Part shown: piece after piece, positions 6,400-14,389 of the stretch
Position numbering within the stretch: position 1 is the stretch's first letter
Layout of the letters: the number at the start of each line of letters is the position of its first letter
Assembly (NCBI GenBank): GCA_946613955.1
Contig: CAMOGC010000020.1
Location: forward strand, 1 to 14,389
Source: an uncultured Clostridia bacterium
GTDB taxonomy: Bacteria; Bacillota_A; Clostridia; Christensenellales; Aristaeellaceae
Length of the DNA stretch: 14,389 bases
Direction of reading: 5' to 3'
Made by a program: the position numbers and the translations under genes
The notes under the pieces: model-generated
What the model was told of the DNA's origin: nothing
The model's database searches: none
The model's input: only the letters and a program-made list of their open reading frames with translations

Positions 6400-7347
6400 A
6401 TGCGGATCGACGAAGGGGTCATGGACGGGCAGGAGCGGATCGGCTTCGGGCTGCGGAGCCTGTATCAGCAGCGGGGCTACAGCCGATACCGGATGAGCCG
6501 GTTTGAGGAATACGATCTGTACAGCCGAAACAAGGACTTCCTCCTTTCCGGCGACGTCATGACCTTTACGGACACGGACGGGCGGCTGATGGCCCTGCGG
6601 CCGGACGTAACCCTGTCCATCGTCCGGAACGGGCGGGACTGCGGCCCGGACATCCAGAAGCTGTATTATCATGAGAACGTCTATCGGGCGACGGATCCGG
6701 AAAACGGCTTCCGGGAGCAGGCCCAGGTGGGCATCGAATGCATCGGCGGGATCGACGGAAAATGCGTCAGCGAGGTGCTGGAGCTGGCGGCGGAGAGCCT
6801 GGAGCGGATCAGCCCGGAATGGATGCTGGAGGTGGGGCAGACGGATCTGCTTTCCGCGGCGCTTTCGCGGCTGGCCGGCGGGGAGACGCTGCGGAAGGAG
6901 CTGCTCCTTTGCTCCGGGCGGAAAAACCTGCACGGGATCCGGGAGGCCTGCCGGGCGGCGGGGCTGCCGGAGGGAGCGGAGGAGGATCTGATGGGCCTGA
7001 TGTCCCTGAGCGGTCCGCCGGAGAAGACCCTGGCGGGCGTACGGGAAATCGCGGATCGGCTGGGCTGCCCGGAGGCGGCGGAGGATCTGGAGCGGGCGCT
7101 TTCGGCCTTCCGGGGAAGGGCGGCGGAAAGCCGTCTCTGGATCGATTTTTCCGGGGCGGGGAATCTGAAGTATTACAACGGGATCACCTTCCGGGGTTTT
7201 CTGCGGGGGATTCCCGACAGCGTGCTCAGCGGCGGCCAGTACGACGGGCTGATGCGCCGGATGGGCCGGAAGGACCGGGCCGTGGGCTTCGCGGTTTATC
7301 TGCACCGGCTGGAGCGGCTGACGGAAGGAGGAAAGGGCGATGCTTAA
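6400..7347 (+). CDS. hisZ: ATP phosphoribosyltransferase regulatory subunit HisZ
   Basis: Histidyl-tRNA synthetase paralogue that pairs with short HisG to form the hetero-octameric ATP phosphoribosyltransferase; it carries feedback inhibition by histidine and is needed for activity. The class II synthetase core is visible: the motif 2 region with FTDTDGRLMALRPDVT at about 56-71 and KLYYHENVYR at 87-96, then GIECIGG near 111-117, and a motif 3-like GGQYDGLMRRMG at about 277-288. The C-terminal anticodon-binding domain of a true HisRS is absent, and the gene sits beside hisG. At 315 residues it is shorter than many HisZ proteins (about 380-420). The start is supported by GGAGGG (6388-6393), six bases upstream. 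It is the first gene of the operon and overlaps hisG by eight bases. Confidence 0.9.
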   Translation: MRIDEGVMDGQERIGFGLRSLYQQRGYSRYRMSRFEEYDLYSRNKDFLLSGDVMTFTDTDGRLMALRPDVTLSIVRNGRDCGPDIQKLYYHENVYRATDPENGFREQAQVGIECIGGIDGKCVSEVLELAAESLERISPEWMLEVGQTDLLSAALSRLAGGETLRKELLLCSGRKNLHGIREACRAAGLPEGAEEDLMGLMSLSGPPEKTLAGVREIADRLGCPEAAEDLERALSAFRGRAAESRLWIDFSGAGNLKYYNGITFRGFLRGIPDSVLSGGQYDGLMRRMGRKDRAVGFAVYLHRLERLTEGGKGDA

Positions 7348-7968
7348 CGTGGCCCTGCCCAAGGGGCGGCTCGGGGAAAAGGTCTACGGGCTTTTCGCCG
7401 AGGCCGGCTTTCCCTGCCCGGAGGTGCTGGATCCGGGGCGGAAGCTGATTTTCGAGAACGCGGCGGCCGGCGTCCGGTATTTCTGGGTCAAGCCGTCGGA
7501 CGTGGCGATCTATGTGGAACGCGGCGCGGCGGATATCGGGGTGGCCGGGAAGGACATCCTGATGGAATACCGGCCCAGGGTATACGAGCTGCTGGATCTG
7601 GGCATCGGGAAATGCCGGATGGCGGTGGCCGGGCCGGAGGATTTCCGGGACCGGCCGGAGAGGACGCTGCGGGTGGCGACGAAATTCAGCCGCGTGGCCC
7701 GGGACTATTACGCCTCCGTCGGAAGGGACATCGACATCATCCATCTGAACGGCTCCATCGAGATCGCCCCGATCCTCGGGCTGAGCGACGTGATCGTGGA
7801 TATCGTGGAAACGGGAAAGACACTGAAGGAAAACCATCTGGCGGTGCTGGAGACGGTGGCGCCGATTTCCGCCCGGCTGATCGCCAACGAGGCGGGATTC
7901 AAATTTAAGCAGGAAGCCATCGCCCGGCTCATGAAGGCGCTGGCGGAGCAAAAGGAGGAGGCCTCCCG

Positions 7969-7972
<4 letters not shown>
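7340..7972 (+). CDS. hisG: ATP phosphoribosyltransferase catalytic subunit HisG, short form
   Basis: Catalyses the first committed step of histidine synthesis, joining ATP and PRPP to give N1-(5-phosphoribosyl)-ATP. At 210 residues it is the short form lacking the C-terminal ACT-like regulatory domain, which fits the adjacent hisZ. Landmarks are ALPKGRL (5-11), GVAGKDIL (67-74) and the PRPP-binding segment DVIVDIVETGKTL (150-162). The ribosome binding site AAGGAGG (7325-7331) is eight bases before the ATG. The start lies inside the end of hisZ and the stop overlaps hisD by four bases, which suggests coupled translation and balanced amounts of the HisG and HisZ partners. Confidence 0.96.
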
Positions 7973-9245
<1,273 letters not shown>

Positions 9246-9249
<4 letters not shown>

Positions 9250-10310
9250 GCCGTTTCTTTTCACCCAAATATCGGGAGCTGAAGCCCTATGTGCCGGGGG
9301 AGCAGCCCGCGGGCGGCCCGGTCATCAAGCTGAACACCAACGAGATGCCCTTTCCGCCCCGGCGGATCGTATGGGATCGGGTGCGGGAGGAAGCGACGCG
9401 GCTGAACCTCTATTCCGACCCGGACTGCGCGGCCCTGCGGGAAAAGCTGGCGGAGACGATGAAGGTGTCCCCGGACAACCTGATCATCACCAACGGCAGC
9501 GACGAGGTGCTGAACTTCGCTTTCATGGCCTTCTGCGACGCCCGGACGCCGGCGGTTTTCCCCGACGTGACCTACGGATTCTATCCGGTTTTCGCCCGGA
9601 TCGACCAGGTGCCCTTCCGGGAAATCCCCCTGAAGGAGGACTGGACCGTCGATCCGAAGGACTATGAGGGCGCGGGAGGAACGATCTTCCTGGCCAACCC
9701 GAACGCGCCGACGGGGCTGGCCCTGTCCCGGCGGGAAATCGCCCAAATACTGGAGAAAAACCCGGATCACGTGGTGGTCATCGACGAGGCGTACGTGGAT
9801 TTCGGCGGGGAAAGCTGCATCTCGCTGATCGACAGGTATCCGAACCTGCTGGTGACCCGAACCTTCTCCAAATCCCGGGCCATGGCGGGAATGCGGCTGG
9901 GCTTCGGGGTGGCGAATCCGGAGCTGATCCGGGATCTGAAGACCGTTCAGTATTCGACCAACCCCTACAACGTCGACCGGCTGGCCCAGGCGGCGGGCAT
10001 CGCCTGCCTGGAGGACGACGGGTGGAACCGGGCCAACGTCCGCCTGATCCGGGACGTCCGGGACCAGACGGCCCAGCGGCTGAAGGCGCTGGGCTTCGGG
10101 ATGACGGAGAGCAGGACCAACTTCCTTTTCGTCCGGCATCCGGCCTTTCCCGGCCCCAGCCTTCGGGACGCGCTGCGGAAAAAAAACATCCTGATCCGCT
10201 GGTTTGATCAGGAGCGGATCCGGGACTGGAACCGGATCTCCATCGGCAGCCTGCCGCAGATGAACGCGCTTGTTCAGGCCGTAACCGAGCTTTTGGAGGA
10301 AAAGGCATGA
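9246..10310 (+). CDS. hisC: Histidinol-phosphate aminotransferase HisC
   Basis: PLP-dependent fold-type I aminotransferase that converts imidazole acetol phosphate and glutamate to histidinol phosphate and 2-oxoglutarate. Visible PLP-site residues are GSDE (84-87), N152 in NPNAPTG, D180 and Y183 in VIDEAYVDF, the Schiff-base lysine K209 in TFSKS, and R217 in GMRLGFG. The length of 354 is normal for the family. Because the gene lies within a complete his operon, the histidine-pathway assignment is favoured over the related aromatic or cobalamin (CobD) aminotransferases. It overlaps both neighbours by four bases. Confidence 0.95.
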
Positions 10311-10894
10311 GAGAGGCGGAAATCCGCCGGAAAACCGGCGAAACGGATATTGAGCTGTATCTGAACCTGGACGGGAGCGGCCGGGGGGAAATCGACACCG
10401 GCGTGGGCTTCCTGGATCATATGATGGAGCTATTCGCCCGCCACGGGCGGTTCGACCTGAAGATCGTCTGCCGGGGGGATACCCGGGTCGACGATCACCA
10501 CAGCGTCGAGGACATCGGCATCGCCCTGGGCCAGGCCTTCGACCGGGCGCTGGGGGACAAAAAGGGGATCCGCAGATACGGCCAGCGGCTGCTGCCCATG
10601 GACGAGAGCCTGATCCTGTGCGCGGTGGACCTGAGCGGACGGGGATGCCTGGGCTGGGGGATGGAGATTCCGACGGAAAAGGTCGGCAGCTTCGATACCG
10701 AGCTGGTGGAGGAATTCTTCCTGGCCTTTACCCGGAACGCGAAATGCGCCCTGCACCTGCGCCAGATGGACGGGCGGAACAGCCACCACATCATCGAAGG
10801 CGCCTTCAAGGCCGCGGCAAGGGCGCTGCGGGAGGCGGCGGCCATCGATCCCGAAGGGGCGGAGGAAATCCCATCGACGAAAGGAATTCTGTAA
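10307..10894 (+). CDS. hisB: Imidazoleglycerol-phosphate dehydratase HisB (monofunctional)
   Basis: Manganese-dependent dehydratase that converts imidazole glycerol phosphate to imidazole acetol phosphate. The 195-residue protein is the dehydratase alone; the N-terminal HAD phosphatase domain of enterobacterial HisB is missing, and its job is covered by the PHP gene at the operon end. Diagnostic histidine clusters are GVGFLDHM (about 32-39), VDDHHSVEDIG (about 63-73) and NSHHIIEGAFKA in the C-terminal half, the two pseudo-repeats of this fold. It begins in a four-base overlap with hisC (GGAGG at 10295-10299) and ends directly against hisH. Confidence 0.97.
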   Translation: MREAEIRRKTGETDIELYLNLDGSGRGEIDTGVGFLDHMMELFARHGRFDLKIVCRGDTRVDDHHSVEDIGIALGQAFDRALGDKKGIRRYGQRLLPMDESLILCAVDLSGRGCLGWGMEIPTEKVGSFDTELVEEFFLAFTRNAKCALHLRQMDGRNSHHIIEGAFKAAARALREAAAIDPEGAEEIPSTKGIL

Positions 10895-11524
10895 ATGACG
10901 GCGATTACGGCATACGGCGTGGGAAATCTGTTTTCCCTGCAGTGCTCCCTGGAGGCCATCGGGGAGGAAACCATCGTGACGGCGGATCCCGCCGAGATGA
11001 TGGCGGCGGACCGGATTATTCTGCCCGGGGTCGGCGCCTTCGCCGACGCGGCGGAGAAGCTGCGCTCCTCCGGGCTGGATCGGACCCTGAAGGCCGCGGC
11101 CGCGGCGGGAAAGCCCCTGATGGGCATCTGCCTGGGGATGCAGATGCTGTTCGAGAAAAGCTATGAATACGGCGAATACCCGGGCCTCGGCCTTTTGCGG
11201 GGAGAGGTTCGCCCCATCGCGGAGCTGCTTCCGGCGGGGGCGGAGGAGAAGATCCCCCAGATGGGATGGAACAGCCTGCGTATCCGGCGCGAAAGCCCGC
11301 TCCTGCGGTATATCCGGGAGGGGGATTACGTCTATTTTGTCCACTCCTACGCGGCCGTGGGCTGCGGGGACAGCCTGCTGGCCACGACGGATTACGGCGC
11401 GGAAATTACCGCCTGCGTCGGGAAGGGCAGCGTCTTCGGATGCCAGTTCCATCCGGAAAAGAGCGGACGGGTGGGGCTTGCGCTGCTGCGGGCCTTCTGC
11501 GAAATAAAGGAGGGCGGGCAATGA
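10895..11524 (+). CDS. hisH: Imidazole glycerol phosphate synthase glutaminase subunit HisH
   Basis: Class I glutamine amidotransferase that releases ammonia from glutamine and channels it to HisF for closure of the imidazole ring. The catalytic triad is visible: C79 in GICLGMQML, with H186 and E188 in CQFHPEKSG. The oxyanion-region stretch LPGVGAF (43-49) and PQMGWNSL (121-128) are typical of HisH. The 209-residue length is standard. The ATG immediately follows the hisB stop codon; the ribosome binding site AAGGA (10881-10885) lies within hisB. The stop overlaps hisA by ATGA. Confidence 0.97.
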   Translation: MTAITAYGVGNLFSLQCSLEAIGEETIVTADPAEMMAADRIILPGVGAFADAAEKLRSSGLDRTLKAAAAAGKPLMGICLGMQMLFEKSYEYGEYPGLGLLRGEVRPIAELLPAGAEEKIPQMGWNSLRIRRESPLLRYIREGDYVYFVHSYAAVGCGDSLLATTDYGAEITACVGKGSVFGCQFHPEKSGRVGLALLRAFCEIKEGGQ

Positions 11525-12234
11525 TCATCTTTCCGGCCATCGATCTGTATGAAGGCAAGGCCGTCCGCCTGCTGAAGGGGGACTACGCCCGGATGACGGT
11601 TTACAGCGAGCATCCGGAGGAAATCGCGGCGGATTTTGCCGCCCAGGGCGCCACCCACGTCCATCTGGTGGATCTGGAGGGCGCCAGGGACGGGACAACG
11701 CCCAACCTGGAAATCGCGCTGAAAATCAAGGAGCAATGCGGCCTCTTCTGCGAGATCGGCGGCGGCCTCCGCAGCATGGCCGTCGTGGATCGCTGCCTCT
11801 CGGCGGGGATGGACCGGGTCATTCTCGGAACCGCCGCGGTATGCGATCCGGCGCTGCTGGACGAGGCCCTGGAAAAGTACGGGGAGAGGATCGCCGTCGG
11901 CGTCGACATCCGGGACGGCAAGGTGGCCATTCGGGGATGGGAGGAGCGGACGGAAATCGATTTCGATCTTTTCTGCCGACAGATGGCGGAGAAGGGCGTG
12001 CGCACCCTGATCTGCACGGATATTTCCCGGGACGGGGCCATGCGGGGCGCGAACCGGGAATTGTACCGCCGGCTGAAGGAGGAGCTTGACCTTCAGATGA
12101 CCGCCTCCGGCGGGGTCAGCACGATGGAGGATATCCGGGCCCTGCGGGAAATGGATCTGTATGGGGCGATTATCGGAAAGGCATATTATACCGGCGCCCT
12201 GAATCTTCGGGACGCGATCGGAGCGGCAAGATGA
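11521..12234 (+). CDS. hisA: ProFAR isomerase HisA
   Basis: (Beta/alpha)8-barrel isomerase that converts ProFAR to PRFAR by an Amadori rearrangement. The 237-residue protein has the catalytic aspartates D8 (PAIDLYEG) and D129 (GVDIRDGKVAIRGW), with T166 in CTDISRDG, and phosphate-binding loops GGGLRS (80-85) and SGGVS (196-200). The frame stays open far upstream, but AAAGGAGG (11506-11513) seven bases before the ATG at 11521, together with the conserved N-terminus, fixes the start. It overlaps hisH and hisF by four bases. The W140 context (RGW) favours histidine-specific HisA; I see no trpF elsewhere in the window, so a PriA-like bifunctional role cannot be wholly excluded. Confidence 0.95.
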   Translation: MIIFPAIDLYEGKAVRLLKGDYARMTVYSEHPEEIAADFAAQGATHVHLVDLEGARDGTTPNLEIALKIKEQCGLFCEIGGGLRSMAVVDRCLSAGMDRVILGTAAVCDPALLDEALEKYGERIAVGVDIRDGKVAIRGWEERTEIDFDLFCRQMAEKGVRTLICTDISRDGAMRGANRELYRRLKEELDLQMTASGGVSTMEDIRALREMDLYGAIIGKAYYTGALNLRDAIGAAR

Positions 12235-13016
12235 TCACAAAGCGGATTATACCCTGCCTGGATGTCAAAGACGGGCGGGTCGTCAAGGGCGTCAATTTCC
12301 AGGGACTGGGGGACGTCGCCAGCCCGGCGGACCTGGCGCGGGCCTACAGCGAAGGCGGGGCGGACGAGCTGGTTTTCTACGATATCACCGCCTCCGCCGA
12401 GGGACGGGCGCTGTTTACCGATATCCTGCGGGAAACGGCAAGGCGGGTCTTTATCCCCCTGACCGTCGGCGGCGGAATCAGCTCCACCGCCGATTTCGAG
12501 CGGGTGCTGAACTGCGGGGCGGATAAGGTTTCCGTCAACTCCGGCGCCATCCGGCATCCGGAGCTGATCGGCCAGGCGGCGAAGAAATACGGGGACCAGT
12601 GCGTCGTGCTGAGCGTGGACGTGAAGCGGGTGGACGGGGTTTTCCGGGTGTTCGCCAGGGGCGGGAGGGAAAACACCGGCCTGGAGGCCCTGGAGTGGAT
12701 CCGGCGCTGCGTCGGGGAAGGCGCGGGAGAAGTGGTGGTCAACTCCATCGACACCGACGGGGTGAAGCGGGGGTTTGACCTGGAGATGCTGCGGGCGGTA
12801 TGCGAAATCGTCCGGGTGCCCGTAATCGCCAGCGGCGGCGCGGGAAAGATTGAGGATTTTCTGAAGCTGTTCCGGGAGCTGCCGGGAGTGGACGCGGGGC
12901 TGGCGGCCTCCATCTTCCATTTCGGGGAGGTCCGGATTCAGGACCTGAAGCGGGAAATGCGGGCGGCCGGGATTCCGGCCAGAATCGAAAACACGGGAGA
13001 GGAAGCGGAAAGATGA
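12231..13016 (+). CDS. hisF: Imidazole glycerol phosphate synthase cyclase subunit HisF
   Basis: (Beta/alpha)8-barrel cyclase that uses ammonia from HisH to turn PRFAR into imidazole glycerol phosphate and AICAR. Catalytic D11 ([14 protein letters not shown]) and D130 ([10 protein letters not shown]) are both present, as are the phosphate-binding loops VGGGIS (79-84) and ASGGAGK near the C-terminus. R5 corresponds to the conserved gate residue at the ammonia entrance in T. maritima HisF. The 261-residue length is slightly above the usual 250-255. It is linked to hisA and hisIE by ATGA overlaps. Confidence 0.97.
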   Translation: MITKRIIPCLDVKDGRVVKGVNFQGLGDVASPADLARAYSEGGADELVFYDITASAEGRALFTDILRETARRVFIPLTVGGGISSTADFERVLNCGADKVSVNSGAIRHPELIGQAAKKYGDQCVVLSVDVKRVDGVFRVFARGGRENTGLEALEWIRRCVGEGAGEVVVNSIDTDGVKRGFDLEMLRAVCEIVRVPVIASGGAGKIEDFLKLFRELPGVDAGLAASIFHFGEVRIQDLKREMRAAGIPARIENTGEEAER

Positions 13017-13660
13017 TCGGCATCGATGAACTGAAATTTGACGAGAAAGGGCTGATTCCGGCCGTCGTCGTGGACGCGGAAACGCGGAAGGTCCTGACCC
13101 TGGCGTATATGAACCGGGAAAGCCTGCGGATCTCCATGGAAAAGGGGCTGACCTGCTTCTGGAGCCGGAGCCGGCAGGAGCTGTGGCTGAAGGGGGAGAC
13201 CAGCGGGAACTATCAGCATATCGTGTCCATCACGGCGGACTGCGACCGGGACGCGCTGGTGGTGCTGGTGGAAAAGGACGGGCCCGCCTGCCATCTGGGC
13301 ACGGACAGCTGCTTTAACGATCCGGTCTATATCAGCGAGGAACGGCACGATTTTACCTATGAGGGACTGATGAACCTGATCCGCGGCCGGAAGACGGAGA
13401 AGAAGGAGGGCTCCTATACCACGTATCTTTTCGAGAAGGGGCTGGACAAGATCCTGAAGAAGGTGGGGGAGGAGTCGACGGAGGTCATCATCGCCGCCAA
13501 GGACCGGGACCGGCGGGAGACGGTATACGAGATCGCGGACCTGGCGTATCATGTGATGGTGCTGATGGTTGAGGCGGGGATTTCCCTGGAGGACATCCGG
13601 AAGGAGCTGGCCTCCCGCCACGTCATCGACCACAAGGTGAAACAGGAGAAGATGACCTAA
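13013..13660 (+). CDS. hisI: Bifunctional phosphoribosyl-AMP cyclohydrolase / phosphoribosyl-ATP pyrophosphatase HisIE
   Basis: Catalyses steps two and three: the C-terminal HisE domain removes pyrophosphate from PR-ATP, and the N-terminal HisI domain opens the adenine ring of PR-AMP. The HisI domain (about 1-112) shows [10 protein letters not shown], the metal motif DCDRDA with C77 and D76/D78/D80, and C93 and C100 in ACHLGTDSC, matching the zinc and magnesium ligands. The HisE domain (about 116-205) is an all-alpha MazG-like fold with [14 protein letters not shown] (150-163) and [13 protein letters not shown] (169-181). The fusion is 215 residues long. It overlaps hisF by ATGA, and its stop codon directly abuts the next gene. 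Confidence 0.97.
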   Translation: MIGIDELKFDEKGLIPAVVVDAETRKVLTLAYMNRESLRISMEKGLTCFWSRSRQELWLKGETSGNYQHIVSITADCDRDALVVLVEKDGPACHLGTDSCFNDPVYISEERHDFTYEGLMNLIRGRKTEKKEGSYTTYLFEKGLDKILKKVGEESTEVIIAAKDRDRRETVYEIADLAYHVMVLMVEAGISLEDIRKELASRHVIDHKVKQEKMT

Positions 13661-14389
13661 ATGCGGGATTTGCATATCCATACCGCCTTCTCCGACGGTA
13701 GGGACGCTCCGGAGGACATGGTTGAGGAGGCGCTCCGGCGGGGCCTGACGGAAATCGGCTTTTCCGACCACTCCCACGCCGCCTGGGATGAATGCGGCAT
13801 GAGCACGGAGGCGACGGAAGGCTACCGGGCGGAGATCCGGCGGCTGAAGGAAAAATACCGGGGGCGGATCCGGATCCGGCTGGGGCTGGAGCGGGATTAC
13901 TATTCCGACGACCGCCTGGAATACGATTATGTGATCGGATCGGTGCACGGGGTGCGGATGCCGGACGGGCACGTCTTTTGCGTCGACTGGCAGCCGGAGC
14001 GGATGGAGGCGGACATTCATACCTATTTCGGCGGGGACTGGTACGCCCTGGCGGAGGCGTATTACCGCGCGGAGGCGGATGTCGTCCGGCAGACGGGGTG
14101 CGATATCATCGGGCATTTCGACCTGATGACCAAATATAACGAACAGCGGCGGTGGTTCGACCCGGCGCACCCGAGATATGTCCGGGCCTGGCAGGACGCG
14201 GCGGAGCGGCTGCTGGCGACGGGAAAGGTTTTCGAAATCAACACCGGCGCCCTGTCCCGGGGATACCGCACGGAGCCCTATCCCGCGGCGCCCATCCGGG
14301 CGTGGCTGCGGGAGCGGGGGGCAAAGATGATTCTCTCCAGCGACGCGCACCGGAGGGAACATATCGCGTATTCCTTTGAAAAGTACGAG
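13661..14389 (+). CDS. hisK: Histidinol-phosphatase, PHP family (partial, 3' end outside window)
   Basis: Removes phosphate from histidinol phosphate, supplying the activity missing from the monofunctional HisB. The first 243 codons are present without a stop; related HisK/HisJ proteins are about 260-270 residues, so little is probably missing. Metal-binding PHP motifs are all visible: D3-H5-H7 (DLHIHT), D36/H37 (FSDHS), E77 (GLERDY), H96 (GSVH), H152 (IGHFD), and D228/H230 (SSDAH) at the C-terminal end. The ATG immediately follows the hisIE stop; AGGAG at 13644-13648 is 12 bases upstream, a slightly long spacing. Operon position and completeness of the other steps make histidinol phosphate the likely substrate rather than another PHP substrate. 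Confidence 0.92.
   Translation, partial: MRDLHIHTAFSDGRDAPEDMVEEALRRGLTEIGFSDHSHAAWDECGMSTEATEGYRAEIRRLKEKYRGRIRIRLGLERDYYSDDRLEYDYVIGSVHGVRMPDGHVFCVDWQPERMEADIHTYFGGDWYALAEAYYRAEADVVRQTGCDIIGHFDLMTKYNEQRRWFDPAHPRYVRAWQDAAERLLATGKVFEINTGALSRGYRTEPYPAAPIRAWLRERGAKMILSSDAHRREHIAYSFEKYE

Noticed and set aside
6220..7362. Minus-strand open frame covering hisZ and its upstream region
   Set aside because: Mostly an antisense shadow of hisZ; the extension over the intergenic region has no start signal or recognisable motif.
12938..14362. A 474-codon minus-strand open frame opposite hisIE and hisK, and a similar 427-codon one opposite the SH3b gene (4920-6203)
   Set aside because: Same GC-driven shadow effect; the plus-strand genes are intact and recognisable, and the translated shadows are Pro/Arg/His-rich low-complexity sequence.

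Overview
The window reads as a chromosomal segment of a high-GC Gram-positive anaerobe, most likely an uncultured or gut-type member of the Clostridia (Bacillota). This rests on G/C-ending codons throughout, AGGAGG-type ribosome binding sites before nearly every gene, short HisG paired with HisZ, a fused HisIE, a PHP-type histidinol phosphatase and a secreted multi-SH3b protein. The phylum is inferred from gene content; no 16S or other marker is present. All genes are on the + strand.

Layout. Positions 1-78 hold three near-perfect copies of a 19-bp GC-rich repeat plus a fragment, just upstream of a complete pyruvate kinase gene (105-1520). A GH2 beta-galactosidase of LacZ type follows after 84 bases (1605-4634). 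The space between lacZ and the next gene (4635-4904) has two contrasting halves: a very GC-rich part able to form several competing hairpins, and an AT-rich part with a strong sigma-A-type promoter and operator-like palindromes. That promoter drives a secreted protein with five bacterial SH3 domains (4905-6113), which ends at a textbook intrinsic terminator (6132-6164).

After about 175 bases with two long inverted repeats and no gene, a second sigma-A-type promoter (6339-6367) with a small palindrome in its spacer precedes a compact histidine operon: hisZ-hisG-hisD-hisC-hisB-hisH-hisA-hisF-hisIE-hisK (6400 to the window end). Every junction overlaps (4 bases at most, 8 at hisZ/hisG) or abuts with zero spacing. 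The set covers the whole route from PRPP and ATP to histidine: HisG/HisZ (step 1), HisIE (steps 2-3), HisA (4), HisHF (5), HisB dehydratase (6), HisC (7), the PHP phosphatase (8) and HisD (9-10). The last gene runs off the right edge, probably only a short way before its stop.

I found no convincing undescribed system. The genes are recognisable housekeeping, carbohydrate and envelope-associated families with their key residues intact. The points most worth a second look lie in non-coding DNA: the repeat cluster upstream of pyk, the competing hairpins after lacZ, the palindrome-rich promoter of the SH3 gene, and the paired inverted repeats upstream of the his promoter.
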